DNA of 64,000 nucleotides, taken from positions 217,094,843 through 217,158,842 of the forward strand of contig NC_090989.1 in assembly GCF_041146395.1 (NCBI RefSeq), written 5' to 3'. The position numbers were made by a program, and so were the translations under genes. A model generated the notes under the pieces. It searched no databases and was not told where the DNA came from. It saw nothing but the letters and a program-made list of their open reading frames with translations. This document shows, piece after piece, positions 13,817 to 26,794 of the stretch. This stretch comes from Eulemur rufifrons. Taxonomy: Eukaryota; Chordata; Mammalia; Primates; Lemuridae. Positions within the stretch are counted from its first letter, which is position 1; every line of letters starts with the position of its first letter.

Positions 13817-13849
<33 letters not shown>

Positions 13850-13850
13850 C
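13697..13850. repeat. Compound (TA)n(CA)n microsatellite
   Basis: Alternating runs of TA and CA/TG repeat for about 150 bases, with four or more blocks. It gives long incidental open frames on both strands. It is likely length-variable between individuals. Confidence 0.97.
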
Positions 13851-14324
13851 AACCAGTCATTGTGAAAATATTAGCAAAAGATGGGTGCATGTGTACCAGT
13901 AGGCCATTTTTACTTAAATCAATCTACAAAACGTGACAAAAAATGTACTAAAAAGTAGTTGAGAAATCAAACATAAAAATCACAAAATAGCCAAAAATCA
14001 AGTGGAACTGAATGGATGTGGATCAAGAATTGCCGAAGAAGGTAGTGTCCTTCCCCTATATTTTCACCACTGTGAAAAAGGCAGATGTAGCACCAGTAGA
14101 GTGACCCAAACCAGCGTGGATCTGTAAGGCTAAATTCTAAAAAGGATCTTGGCTAAATTCTAAAAAGTGTCAGGTACAGCGGCTTAGCTCCACTTTAGAA
14201 AGACAAGTTCTGAGACAGTTTACAAAACCATGATCGGGAAAAGAGCCAAGTGTAAAGGTGTTCAAAGTTTAGGATCAGTAGTAGAGTGCTGGGCACCCCA
14301 AAAGTCAGAGCTTTTTTAAAGCTT

Positions 14325-14545
14325 CAATGGGTCAGGCACTCTCCTAATAAGCACTTTTTATTGACTTCCTCATTGTCTTTGTAATAACTCCATGTACTAT
14401 TAAATGTTCCCTTTTCATAAATAAGGACATTGAGACAGAAAGATTAAGTAATTTATCCAAAGTCACCCAGCTAGTGAACAGCTCAAGAGTGAAAGAAACT
14501 CGTGCAGGCTGGGCCTGCAACCTGAACTCTTAACCAGTTGGCTCT
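14325..14545 (-). mobile_element. MIR SINE relic
   Basis: aataaggacattgagacaga, gattaagtaatttatccaaa and gtcacccagctagtgaacag mark an antisense MIR, one of the fuller copies here. Confidence 0.8.
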
Positions 14546-14784
14546 AAGCCTAGAGAGCAGGGCATATTGGTAAAGAGGTGATTTCGTACGACCTGCGTGC
14601 TTCTCCATCTGGCAAACTTTGTGCTGAATATCAGAAAAGAACCTTTTACACAGGTTTAGTCCATGTTACATAAGCATAGTCTCAATGGAATTCTTAGTTT
14701 CCTTGTACACTTTTGCTTTTCACACCGAATTGGCTGTACTTAGAAACAAAAGCATGAAGCTAAGGTTAAAAGTCAGTGTGGAGA

Positions 14785-14950
14785 TACAGCAATAGGGCAC
14801 TGGGCTGAGAGAGTCTGGCTTAGATTATAGTTTCTTCTCTGCCACTAATCACCATGTGAATGTGGGCTAAATCATTTGTCCTCAGTAAAACTGAAGCTGT
14901 ATCATGTCTAAGGCCATATTAAATGCTGCAATGGGATGACCTGGACAAGC
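14785..14950 (+). mobile_element. MIR SINE relic
   Basis: gagtctggcttagattatag, tctgccactaatcaccatgt and ctcagtaaaactgaagctgt follow the sense MIR order. Confidence 0.65.
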
Positions 14951-15112
14951 ATTTTCAAAGAATTAGTAACATTTACAATTACTTGCATCATCAGCTAATC
15001 TGACTTTCTATTTTTACATATGACTTGTGCATATATATTTATGGTTCTCCCTTTGGATTTCAAAGTGAACATTAAATAAACAGATTATGACAGGCATGCA
15101 AATGCCACTTAC

Positions 15113-15325
15113 TATTTTCTTATCATAAGACTCTCCACTGCTGTAGGTGGTGGCCAGCGTGGATGAACACTCTTCCAGGTACCAAGGTTTCTTTCCGCTT
15201 TCCGCTGTGCTGCTGATGGAGATGGTGTAGATGCTGTTGGTGTAGCCATCACAGGAGCAGTGGTCTTTGCTCCTCCCGCCATTTCCGGATGCCCAGACAA
15301 ACACAGAGCCGAGACCTCTCCGCCC
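15113..15325 (-). CDS. PCSK5: PCSK5 exon with oxyanion-hole Asn315 (probably exon 7)
   Basis: This 213 bp exon encodes exactly 71 codons of the subtilisin-like domain (about residues 301-371), from [17 protein letters not shown] to [10 protein letters not shown]. In the WASGNGG motif the Asn stabilises the oxyanion intermediate. Counting from His214 through the exon lengths places it at 315, as expected for PCSK5. The next segment, [17 protein letters not shown] then [19 protein letters not shown], is the conserved core of furin-type convertases with structural cysteines and calcium-binding acidic residues. The acceptor is tctgtttgtgaacag|GGG and the donor AAAATA|gtaagt, with phase 0 at both ends. 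A longer open frame runs past the donor to about 15,014, but this read-through is intronic. PACE4 has [13 protein letters not shown] and furin NVPWYSEACSS here, so PCSK5 is the best call. Confidence 0.95.
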
Positions 15326-15569
15326 CTGTTCACAAACAGAAAGCTAAATGACGGTCTGAAAAGACGAGGATCACAGGCACTAAATGAAGAGGAGATCAGA
15401 ATAACAGGACAAAATCGAATATCTGCAGAAGGGATGCGATGTTATTTTAATAAGCTAGGCTTAAGCTGCTTTCGAGCGGAGGTAAGAGGAGTTATTTTTA
15501 TAAACTAAAACAGTCATACAAGTAACAAGTGCACCAATGATGACAATAATAATGGCTAATATCTAGGGA

Positions 15570-15735
15570 CTGAGCACAATTCTAAATGCTTTATATGAAA
15601 CGGACTGAATCTTTCAACAACCCTGTGAGACTGGTACCATTTTTGTCCCCATTATGCAGATGAGAAATTGAGGTACTTAAGCGTAGAGAGGCTATGCATC
15701 TATGCTGCAGCACATCGTCAGTGGGCAGCAGAAGC
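15570..15735 (-). mobile_element. MIR SINE relic
   Basis: caacaaccctgtgagactgg and attatgcagatgagaaattg are antisense MIR blocks. It lies about 250 bases from the Asn315 exon, in the intron. Confidence 0.75.
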
Positions 15736-17594
15736 AGGCACTGACCAGGTACTCACTTCTGGGACCTACCGCCCCTATGCATGGTGTGGATATTCATTAC
15801 GAAGGGATGTTAATGGATGCCATCATAAATAAAGGATTTCATGATTGTGTATGTTTGGGAACCCCTTAGTTATACAAAATTAAATAAGCTTCTTTATTGT
15901 AAAACCTCTAGGAGCCTTTAGTAAGTGAGTGACCACTGCAAAATTCTAAGGGCAGGATAGAGTCTAAGGTAATTTCCAAATGTATTTGATCATGGATATC
16001 TTCTTCAACCAGATCCATTAACTTTTTTCTACAGTGCTAGGAGATAGAGTCACTTTCTTTATGCCAAAACTTGGTAGCTAAAAATCAAACAATTAAAAGA
16101 CTTTCCTATGGTCCTAAATAATCAAGGGATAGAAGGAAAGTACAACACAGACTTATAAAGTACAGTGACTAGTTCTCTAAGATGAGGTCTTCAGGAGAAA
16201 GCAGAGAAATAAGCCAAAGTGAAGAGTATTTCTGGGAATAGTTATAGATGAAGAAATTTTACCATTTTAAAGCTAGAAGGCATGTTGGAGGATATCTAGG
16301 CCAAATCCATCATTTTGTAATTAGGAAGTAAAAACCAAAGCCGCATAATTGGTGATTGCTGAGCCTCTTTCTTCCCTCCAGGCCCTAACTTTCTGGTCAT
16401 AGGTGGAAGGAAAAGTATTTGGGATGCTGTCTTAGAATTTCTGGAAAGAGAGACAAAGAAAGAGAGACAAGAAAGAATCTCGGGTATCCAACAATAAACT
16501 CTCCCCGACCTTGAATCTTGAAGGAACAGAATGAATATTTATGACATGATTTGATGGACCTGAACATAGATTTCTTTTTGTCCTTCAACTTGGAGAAATG
16601 CAGTAGGATCACAAAGGAACAGGAAAAATTCATGGAGAGACACGAGTATGACCTTCCGGTTGCTGTGGCTATAAATAGCTGGGCCCGGTTTACCATTCCT
16701 CCTGTTTCCCATCAGAATATTCACCAAACACAAAGGACACAGAAATCACCAAGCCATCATGAACTAAGAATCGTGTTTAATTCTTTGTCAGTCTCTAGGA
16801 GGACACTAAGGTGTGGGTGGTCCGACTGAGAAACCCTGGTGACTGACTCGTCTCTAGGCTTCAAACACAGAACGACATAGCCAGAGAAGGAAGAATGTTC
16901 CAGTCTATCATCAATACATCCCTCCATACATCCCCTAATCGGACACTGAGAGGCCATGTTTTGGGCAGAAAGCACAGTCACATTGGGCCTTACTGGACAG
17001 GTGAACAGAACACGTGAGGTGGCACACCCACCTGGTCTCAACAGCACCATCCCAGATGATAAAGAACCGCAAAGCAATGAAAAAGCATAAATGGTACCAT
17101 CACATGTGTAAATCTATGTAAAATTACGACTGTGTGCCTATGTATAGAATTCAATTAAAAGATCTTTAAAAAGTAATTTGATTTTAGAGAATATTTAATA
17201 AAATATTCAGGAAGTACTTTTGTGTTCATGATGTAGTTACAAATGTAGGATGTGAAATGATACAGTATGATCACAGTTTAGGAAAAAAGTGTGTGTGTAT
17301 ACAGAGAAGTCTATGTGCGTAAAGTTAGACACGTAAAGCCATCATAAAGTGACAACGTAATAGACATCCTGTTTGGTGAAGTTTAGGAAAGATTTTTATT
17401 TTCTTTTTTATATCAACCTCCTCTGACCGTGTACTACTTATAAAAGTAGAAACAAACACATTAATTCCTCTATTAAAGAGGGAAAATACAAGGCCAGTTC
17501 TTAAGAGATAATTTTTTATGTTATGATCAAAAGAGGTTTTTACCCATAGAAGGTCCACTGTGTTCTAAAAACAACACAGCCTAACATTTCTAGA

Positions 17595-17755
17595 AACTTG
17601 CTACATGCCAAGCACTATGCAAACATTATTCTGCACAATCCAAGCCCATATCCTCATCCTTTTACAGATGAGCAAACTGGGTCTTAGAAATGCTCACTAA
17701 TGCCAGGACCAGACTGAAATCTCTAAGTGCCAAAGCCTGAGCTATTAGCCCTTAT
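17595..17755 (-). mobile_element. MIR SINE relic
   Basis: tgccaagcactatgcaaaca and ccttttacagatgagcaaac match antisense MIR. Confidence 0.7.
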
Positions 17756-18521
17756 AACAGCGTCTTTTGGGCAAAAAGAGGGCTAATGGTTATTGTACTG
17801 TTTTCAGCCAAATCTCCCGTGCCTTCGTTGAAGCTTGGTATTAGGATCTAAGAGCAGACCATCCCCCAAGTCCTTTCCAAACTTGGTAGGAGAACTAGAG
17901 CTGATACCGAATCAGAACCAGAGAGGGGCTCCCCCTCAGAAGTATGAACACAAGTCATTCGATTCTGGCAGCACCCACAGCTGACACCGGTAAGGAGGAC
18001 AATGACATTGCCTAGGAGTCCTCTGGGGCTCCAGTGGGTTGAGAGAGCCTTAGGCTAAGAGAATAGCGGGTCTTGCTACTGCCCTAAAAATGTCCCTTCA
18101 AGACAGAGGCAACATCCTTGTATTAAACAGACAATTTGAGGGAATTCTTTTACAACTGAGCATGGTGAAGGGAAACCCCAAAGGACAGTGTGGGGTAAAC
18201 AACCACTCTCAGGCCTGAGGCTGCACGGGCAGATGGGAGTCACTGGAGCTGAGACAGGCGAACAGGCGTTGGTCAGGGGATACACAAACTCACATTGGCC
18301 ATGCAGGCAGGGGGACAGGTGAACACATACTGAGCCCTCAGTCTCCTCCTGTGACAATCGTGTTTCTTGCCAATAGACCCCACTGGTCAAACCGCACCAG
18401 AAGCCCGTGAACCTGGGAGTCCACAGGCAGAGGCCATGGAGGGCAGTGTCACTATGCACGGAGCTCATGGAGAGAGCTCTTAAGGGTTAAATAGGAGACA
18501 TTCAGAATAGTCCTTAAAGTG

Positions 18522-18910
18522 TGCTGAGGACTGAGTTGTGTTCCTCCCGATTCATATGTTGAAGCCTTAAAACCCAATGTGACTATATTTGGAGACAGAG
18601 TTTTTAATGAGACAGTTAAGGTTAAATGAGGTCACAAATGGAGGGCTCTAATCTGATAGGACTGGTGTCCATATCAAAAGAGGAAGACAAGAGCGCTCTC
18701 TCTTTCTCAGAGTGTGGGCACAGAGGACCGTCCACACACACCAGGGCACAGCGAGAAGGGGGCTGTCTGCAAGCTGTGGAGAGGCTTCACCAGGCTCCAG
18801 CTCTTAAACTTCCAGCCTCCCAACCTCTAGAACTTCAAGAAAATAAATTCTGTTTTTAAGCCGCCCGGTCTGTGGTGTTTTGTTACGGCAGCCGGAGCTA
18901 ACTAATGTAA
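18522..18910 (+). mobile_element. MLT1-type solo LTR (ERVL-MaLR)
   Basis: The LTR opens tgctgaggactgagttgtgt and proceeds through gattcatatgttgaagcctt, gttaaggttaaatgaggtca, ctgataggactggtgtccat and cagcgagaaggggg to ttttgttacggcagccggag and the end at actaatgta. The order and spacing are those of MLT1A-class LTRs. aaataaattctg near 18,841 is the LTR polyadenylation signal region. No internal retroviral sequence flanks it, so it is a solo LTR. A 77-codon open frame inside is incidental. Confidence 0.85.
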
Positions 18911-19944
18911 GGAGAGAGGAGATACGCACGGCCTGCCCCTCACTGGATTCCGTGTGTTCTGACACGGGACACACAGAGGCTGGCGTCATCCTATCCACGA
19001 GGAGGCAATCCGACCTTTGTGCTCGTGCGGATGGTTTATGATTAAAGTTCCAGGAATAAACAGACTGAATTTGTGGGCTGAAAATGCCATACAGACAGCT
19101 GCTAAAGATCTATGGGGTTAATGTGAAACAATTAACAATTCAAAGATTTATTTACTACAGATGCATGGGGGTTTTCATTAGTATGAAGCATCCAGAAACC
19201 AAAACACATGTGGAAAAAAAAAAATCTGGACATTTCTCCAACATACAGAGTCATTTAAGAATTAAACGCTAATGTGGGGTGGAGGGACCAGGGAGGGTGG
19301 GCAAAGTACTATAAAGAGAAAAGAATCTTGAGGCCAATATTTTCCTGAAGTGTAGGAAATAATGACATTTTTTAGCTTGGTGAATATTGTGACTGCAATT
19401 GGTTAATTAAATATGGCTTTGTATGGCAAAACAAACAAACAAAAAATCCCTTCGGCTTAATTGAGTGCTAAATTAAAACTTAGTAAACTTAAGGTAAAAT
19501 ATATTGTGAAATCCATGCAGGATCCATTTGACCAAACTGTAAATACTCCCTTTGTGCATTAAATGTGCATGTGTTTTTTTCACATATGCCCTACAAAAAT
19601 CAATTTATATTACCCCATAAGCATTATTATTAAAGGATAGAAAGGGAGTGGACTTATTTGTGGCTCAGGAGGTCAGAAAAGGCCACTTTATGCTGGATTA
19701 CCAATTAAATCACACACCCCGAGCTAGCTTTTGAGAGCTGTAGAGTATGATGAAACTAAATTTCTTTCTTTAAAATGTTGTGATTATTTTTTAACCACTG
19801 TAGTTAGGTTTTACTTGGTATTTTAATATTACTTTGTTCTCCTGTATTGCTTAGAAAGTATGCTTAAAGGGACATGAATAAAGGGGAGATTTCTTGTGAT
19901 ATAAAAAGGAGGAAGAAAGATAACATCATATATTAATATGTGGC

Positions 19945-20120
19945 TAGATATCATGCTGGACACTTTCATATATTATTAATTTAGAGCAACACCAGCAAGA
20001 TATGATATTGTGTGGATTTGTACAGATTAGAAAACTGAGAAACATTAAGTAATATGCCCAGTATCATATAAATAGGATGTGGTGGAGACAAGTGGTAGAG
20101 ACCTCAGATTTGACCAGAAC
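19945..20120 (-). mobile_element. MIR SINE relic
   Basis: atcatgctggacactttcat and agaaaactgagaaacattaa then gtaatatgcccagtatcata match antisense MIR. Confidence 0.65.
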
Positions 20121-22869
20121 CTCTGTAACTCTGTATGTCGACATGCAGAGGCACAAGAAAACTACTTTAGAACGAGGAACTTTCAGTTATCTGTAGTCTT
20201 CTAAGCACAGCCTCAATACCCAACTTACCAAAGCCCCTTGCCATTCCTCTCCCAATCTTTTTTGACATTCCGCCTCTCAGTGCAAAGAGAGCACAGTCCT
20301 CTCTGTGGGCTCTTCCATATACCATGGCCACTTACATTCCGTAGACAAGGGCCCTCCAGGGATAAGGGGCAGGGGGCGGTGGAGAGAGACGGGATTCCTA
20401 CCCCTAATGACTCAGCAGCTGAGATATGAAGACAGAACTGTTCATCTTTTTAAAGCTCAAGGACACTCTCACTAGTGTTTCCAAAATGAATCTTATTCCT
20501 TCACAGAGCAGGATTCATTGAAAGAAACAGGTCTGGTATAGAAACATAATGTAAAGGCAAAAAGAAAAAAGAACAACACCTCAAAAACAAAAACACAACA
20601 AAACCCTTTAAAAAACTATTATTTTTAAATTATTGTTTTTTTTGTAGCACTCACACAAACCATTTGTTTCAGAATGCTAAAATGTATTGCTTCTTTAAGC
20701 AATTTTAATAACTTTTTGAATCATTATTATCAACAGGATAAATGATTCACATGAACCACAAAGGTGACCTGAAAAGCAACCAGAAAAGACATACAGTAGA
20801 TAATTGAAAACAAATCAAGAGCAGATGGGCACTCCAGTCCCAGGGCCTTGGAGACTAAACTGGTATAGCCTGGTGGGAGAAAGCTTTCTTTGGGATGCAC
20901 ATAGAGAACGTAGCCATGGTACAGATGCAACAAGACATCTTTGGGATGAGCTTACTAACGCCTGAGACTTGTTTCTTTAATCAGTTCATTTGATTAAGAT
21001 GGGGGCTGAGGGTGGGGAAATTAATTATACAAAACTAAAGTAGACACAGGGACTAAAGTGTGCCATCCCCCCCAAAAAAACCCAAGGGGCTCAAATCAGA
21101 CAGATATGTTTTGTCCAATGTAAAGAGTATACAGATTTCACCTGATTCCACTTCCATTTTCAGAATATGTCATTGTTGTGCTCTCAGAATAACTAAGATA
21201 AATGGAGGAGCTACTTTCTATATCTTGAAACCAAACTGTCCATAATTATGGTATATTTACTTAGTGATTTCAATGTAGCAAACAGTTCAGTAATTCCACT
21301 TGTTTCCAAAGAAAAATTATTGAATTGAAAATGCTTACCAATGGAAAGCAACAGCTCCCCAAAGATGATTTCAACAGCGAGCCAACAACCCAGCGAGTGT
21401 CCTCCACCAACACCTACTGGCCAGGGCCCTCCTCAGTTCCGTTCCTGCCCCTACTCGTGGTCTCAATCTTAATCCATCTGTTTTAGAGTGTCAGCGGCCA
21501 GAGCTGCCCATGCAGCCCTAAGTTAGACCGGGAGGAAGGACTGTCTAAACATCCACAGACTGACTTCCAAAAACCACTCTACGGGAGTGTCTTCACCACT
21601 CTCATTCTACGCTACTACTTAGCCTACCAAAGGATGGCTGATGAAAAAGATGGAAAATACAAATGCCGTTACTGTCTACTTCTCTAGGGGGAAAAATGGA
21701 GCAAAGGTTTTTTCCGATAGTAGCCTATTTCTCCTCATTTCTGTCTTCCTGCCATTTCTCATGTGACACAACTTCATTCCTTCCTCATCCTCGCCATCGT
21801 AATCTCATCCATCTTCTCAGCTCCACACCGGGTACTCTGTATTCTAATTTCCCATGTACACAATAGGCCACTAGGCCAAGTATATGAAGTAATTTTTTTA
21901 TGTTCCTTTGACTTTTTAATAACACACTGAAAATATTAGATACAGTTATTAGCAACCATATTAATTTTGCCATTCACAAATGAAAATCCATTTTATATGC
22001 TTCCTGAGCACACCAGATGCAGTTGACTTCACTTTTAAAAGACTAGAGAGCCCGATGATGATTACAGGAATAGCTGCTGGTGACAACTGTTGCAAGCATT
22101 TTGGTAAAATGACAAAATTTGAAATGAATGTCATTTATAACCTACATTAGGGCCTTTTCGCAAGATTGTTCCTGTTCTAGTCCATGAATGGACAGCATAT
22201 TGCACCGAATTCAGGGAACATAAAGGTGACTTTAGGTCAGTTTTCTAAACACTTGGAGATGGAGTAAAGTAGCCAAAGACTAGTGTAAAGAATAATTAAT
22301 CACTGCTACAAATACAGAACTCCCCTACACTCAGGTTCCTGATAATCAGCAAATTTTATATTTATTGTGTGAATAGAAAGAAAAAAATTGAGCTGCTTAT
22401 CCATCATATCTGCTGGAATATAAATTCAGTAGAGCATCAGCTCACTAAAGGCTTAATAGAATCAATCTTATTATCAGAGATGTCCTTTCTTCAGAAGGCT
22501 TGACAATGAGGAGGGCTCAGCCATTTAACAAAGCTTCTTAACTCATCACAAAAGTGCACAAGTGTGACCCTTGGCTCTTGACGGCAGTTACTACAACACC
22601 GTAGAGCTTTCTTTTTACTTTGTTTATCTTTATGGCATAACCAGATTATCAGTCTTTCATGGAGAAAGGGTAGTAAAATATCTATGAAGAAATAAAAACG
22701 GGGTGTGTTTACTAATGGAAATAAATATGCTTTCAAGCAAAGAATTTTATTTTGATTAACCTTTAGCTATTCTGTATATTCAGGAATTTCAAATAATAAA
22801 AATTTGGAGCCCAATCATGTACTAGGGATGTTACGTAAAGCTGGACACATCAGAGGTTCATTCAGTGAA

Positions 22870-22975
22870 ATGTTAAATTTATATATAAGGAAACTAAGGA
22901 AATTAAGTTAGCAGAGCCAATTAGAGGCAGGGCTGGGACTGAAATGCACCCAGTTTTGCTTGTCTGATGCACATT
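22870..22975 (-). mobile_element. MIR SINE core fragment
   Basis: aaggaaactaaggaaattaa and ggcagggctgggactgaaat are antisense MIR core text. Confidence 0.65.
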
Positions 22976-24284
22976 TCCGTTGACTAGTAGTGACACTGGG
23001 TGTTCCTAAAAATACTGAACAACACGGTTTAGGAAAATAAACTTAACAATAGTGGATTAGAGAAAAATTTAAATAACAAAAACAACTTCCCCTTCTGCCT
23101 TATCACATTTGCTAAATCAACAATTCCCAGATAATTGTCTTTTTTTAACATTCTACCTATGGTTAAGTCATATCCATCAATCCCCTGTTTTTCTTCAGAC
23201 CTCATTGTCCTCATCTGACTCACAGAAGCCTCAGCAAGACTCAGGTTAATAGTTATTTCTGGTCACTTCCACAGTCCTCCATGCTTTGAGTCCCACACAG
23301 GCTGTTTTCCCCAAGAATGAATGGGAACCGCTAATGCTGGCTGGAAGGAAGGAGGAGCCTGCAGACTAGGTTTCTCAATTCCTCATTCCAAGCAGCTGAA
23401 GAAGTAAATGTGTATCTCATATGCTCTCTGAAATAATCACAATCAATAGTGGATAGCACCAACACAGCTGTTCTGGGTGCACCCACCATCCCAGCATACT
23501 CATATTTTGGAGAAGAAAAGTCATTCTCCTACCTGCCAAAAGTTCCTACATCTTGGATCATCCCAGAGCAAAGGTAAAAGTATGCTCAGACTTTCAGGAG
23601 AGCCAGGTTTATGAAACTGAGACAGACATTTCCAGTATTCACATTAATTACCGCTGTTGAAAATGCTCAGAAATATACACCTTGTTATATATACTGAAGG
23701 GGTAACATCTGAAATATTCTTTTCACAGAGAGTAAAAACATTTATTATCAACGGGGGCATGAAAGGAATTTACTGTAAATGTTTGGAAAGGCTCTTGGAA
23801 AGCAGGATAGAGGGATATTCCTGCAATAATGAAAAGTTCATACTCTTCTCTAAGTTAGCTCTAGAATACAAAATCCCTCCCTGTGAACTGGTTCCAACTG
23901 TCAGCTCAGCTCTGAAGGGGTAAGCAAGCTGCCCCTCTCTAAAGCCCAGCATGGGGCTTGAAGGGTATCAGCCTCTACTACATGAAGCAGTGACCTTGAC
24001 CTTACACGGAGTAGCTCCTAACGTTTCTGAAACAGAGAAAATCAGCCCTCTACGTTTTCTACCCATAAACACAATCTTGTCTTAAAACAAATTCTACTTT
24101 AGAAAAAATTACAATTGGTATTAGGCTCATGATATTTACACGACTCTGTGCTGACTATTCCAGGGTCCTTACAGATGCATCCAGTGTGGCCCTTCCTCTG
24201 AGGAGGAGCCTCGCCCCGGGGTGTGCGCTGCATGTGGGCGATCTCATTCAGACTACATAATGGCAACATAAAGCAAATTTTATC

Positions 24285-24370
24285 ATAGCTTTTTCTAAGG
24301 GATACGGAAACTTTGATAACTTGTCTCAGGTCAAACAGCTAGCGAGTAACCAAACTGAACAAGGCTGGCA
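24285..24370 (-). mobile_element. MIR SINE core fragment
   Basis: gggatacggaaactttgata and gtctcaggtcaaacagctag are antisense MIR core text. Confidence 0.55.
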
Positions 24371-24814
24371 CTCTCTGCACCATCCTGGGACTCATCCAAG
24401 GATGAAGAGGAAGAGAACAGACCATATAGTGAAGTTCAGGATGTGCCAAATCAGTTGCCTGGATAATAAGTTCTCCGGGAATTCAGAGAAGAGAGAGATC
24501 TTTGCGGTAGCGTTCACTTTTGTGACCACCCTCAGCTACTGTTGGCTGAGCGCTGAGTGTGCACAGATGGGCACGTGACTCACTCCACGACAGCAGACAT
24601 CGCACACAGCCTGGTGGCGGGGAGCACCACACTCATGCTTCTTACTGGCCATGTCACCTAACTTTGCCAAGACTCAGTTTACAAATCAATAAAGCGGGTG
24701 AACCAGTGAGCAGCATCCCAATGCCTAATTCAATTGGCTATCAGAGGTAGCCAATGAGGAATGTAGGTTCAGGTTAAGTGAGAAAAAAATCTGCTGTAGA
24801 AGCCATATGTACTT

Positions 24815-24816
<2 letters not shown>

Positions 24817-24847
<31 letters not shown>

Positions 24848-25163
24848 TTGAGACAGAGTCTCACTTTGTTGCCCAGGCTAGAGTGAGTGCCGTGGCGTCA
24901 GCCTAGCTCACAGCAACCTCAGACTCCTCGGCTCAAGCGATCCTACTGCCTCAGCCTCCCGAGTAGCTGGGACTACAGGCATGCGCCACTATGCCCGGCT
25001 AATTTTTTCTATATAGATTTTTAGTTGTCCATATAATGTCTTTCTATTTTTAGTAGAGACGGGGTCTCGCTCAGGCTGGTCTCGAACTCCTGACCTTGAG
25101 CAATCCACCCGCCTCGGCCTCCCAGAGTGCTAGGATTACAGGCGTGAGCCACCGCGCCCGGCC
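24817..25163 (-). mobile_element. Strepsirrhine-type Alu SINE (full dimer)
   Basis: The element is antisense, with a T run of about 30 bases at the low end (its A tail) and ccgcgcccggcc at the high end. The right arm reads gtggcgtcagcctagctcac and the mid-linker contains ctatatagatttttagttg. These traits mark strepsirrhine Alus, not anthropoid AluJ/S/Y. Short imperfect flanking repeats around tactttc (near 24,810 and 25,166) fit target-site duplication. Divergence looks low, so it is a fairly young insertion. Confidence 0.92.
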
Positions 25164-26794
25164 CTATACTTTCAAATCATTTGATATCATCAACCCAGCT
25201 CAACTGATCCTTGTTGATTACATAGTGGCCATTTTTTCCCAATTACTGCCATGTTATGTTGAAGGAAAGTGATCTGTCTGTTCTCCCCATCAGCTTTCCC
25301 TCAAATCTTGGTTCAAATCACAGCAACTCAGGACAGGTATGGACCTTTACTTGACCCAGTTCAATCCCTGTATGATTTTGAATCTTCCCTCAATAGGGAC
25401 CACCCAGCCTATACTAGAACACTCCTGTGAGAAGGAATTCACTTTCCCCCCAGGTGGCCCAGTAATCACTGTAAAGACAACAAAACAAACCCAAAGAAAA
25501 AAGAGACTGTTACTGGTATCCGGTTAATCCAGGAATACTAATAGAAGAGTCTAACAGAGGGGTTTAGAACAGGATCCCCAAAAGTTAATTTAAATTATTC
25601 ACAGAGTGACTAAGGAATCTCTAAACTAAAACTGAAAACAAGGTGATAATAAATCTTTCAAATTGCACCTCCACAAGGCCAGAATAGATTTGTGCTCCTT
25701 CCCACAAAAATGTATCACAATTCACATTAATACAGTCATCTAAATTTGATACTTGGGTGTCAGATAACTTTGTGACAATTATATAATATGAAACCACATA
25801 GGTGTTTATGAAAGATACACATTTCTTTGTTTCCAAAATGGATGATATTATATTGGGTATACTTGGAAAGCCACTTCTTAGCTTTGTTACTGTTCTAAAT
25901 ACACAGAGTTTCACCAGGATATAGTTAAATCCTGAGGGAGGATTTTTAAAGTAAATCCCAGTTAAAGTCAATTTTCATTAAGTGGAACCAATTTTTAAAT
26001 AAGCTCCCTTCTCTATCTTTGCCTAACCATGTATCATTCCAAAGTTTTACAACATTTGCCAACTAATTTAACAGCAATCTGTCATTTATTAAAATGCAAA
26101 CTGGTACCAATCCCGTTACAGTTGGATGTATATCAGATAAAAACATATCCCTCCTGGGTGGAATCAGTTAATTTTATTATGATTTTCATTACTGCTTTTA
26201 TTATATAAGCTCATTATACCTCTTCTCTCCCCTCCTGGTGAACATATGCCTTTAATTTAAGGGTGGAGAATATGTGTGTGTGCACACGTGTGTATGGAAG
26301 AGCTATGTATGACTGTACAGCAACTTTGTGCTTTCAGCAAATACTTCAAGTATCTAGTTTCAAAATCTGGCAAATTGAAAAGGCAGTTGATGATGGGAAG
26401 GCAAAACAATAATCATGGTCCTCATAAGAGACTGAACAGTCAGACACATGCCAATAAATGTTCCTCAAATGTCTCGGTTTCCATCTGAACCCCCGAATAT
26501 AATAGAATGAGAGTGGGATAAGGGCCACTGTTCCAATAGGGAGATTAAGGGCCAATGATTCTGATTTCATTGACTTTTCTTGCCCATGCTGGACAGTGGC
26601 TCTCTTCAGTTGTAAATTCATGCTTCAACTGGTATTTCAAAAGCCAAAAAAGCTCCAAAGGAAAAAACAAAACAAAAACCTGGACTTGAAAGTATACTTG
26701 TAGATAAAATAACAAAGCAGACTTCATGAGCTGTGCCCCTAACATATCTACAATGAACTGCGTGATTTCTCCAGACTAAGGTAAGACTAAGGTC

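Larger units (their letters stand above)
4422..15112 (-). other. PCSK5: PCSK5 intron, 10.7 kb, between Asn315 and Ser388 exons
   Basis: The intron is bounded by the gtaagt donor at 15,112 and the tag acceptor at 4,422. It contains two old antisense L1 fragments (about 6.16-6.74 kb and 11.24-11.44 kb), a small terminal-inverted-repeat element near 9.1-9.3 kb, several MIR relics, a copy of an unnamed old repeat near 10.6 kb and the dinucleotide tracts near 9.4 and 13.7 kb. The stretches 4.4-6.1 kb, 6.8-9.0 kb and 9.6-10.5 kb show nothing I can name. No exon or RNA gene was seen. Confidence 0.8.

Noticed and set aside
13543..13936. Open frames of 88-119 codons on both strands near 13.6-13.9 kb
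   Set aside because: They are made by the TA/CA microsatellite, whose repeat units contain no stops in these frames.
15014..15112. Extension of the Asn315 exon frame past position 15,113
   Set aside because: It passes a strong gtaagt donor, and the added residues do not match convertases. It is intron read-through.
18076..18468. 130-codon minus-strand open frame
   Set aside because: No recognisable domain, no PCSK5 similarity and no splice context. Local GC richness makes a chance frame likely.
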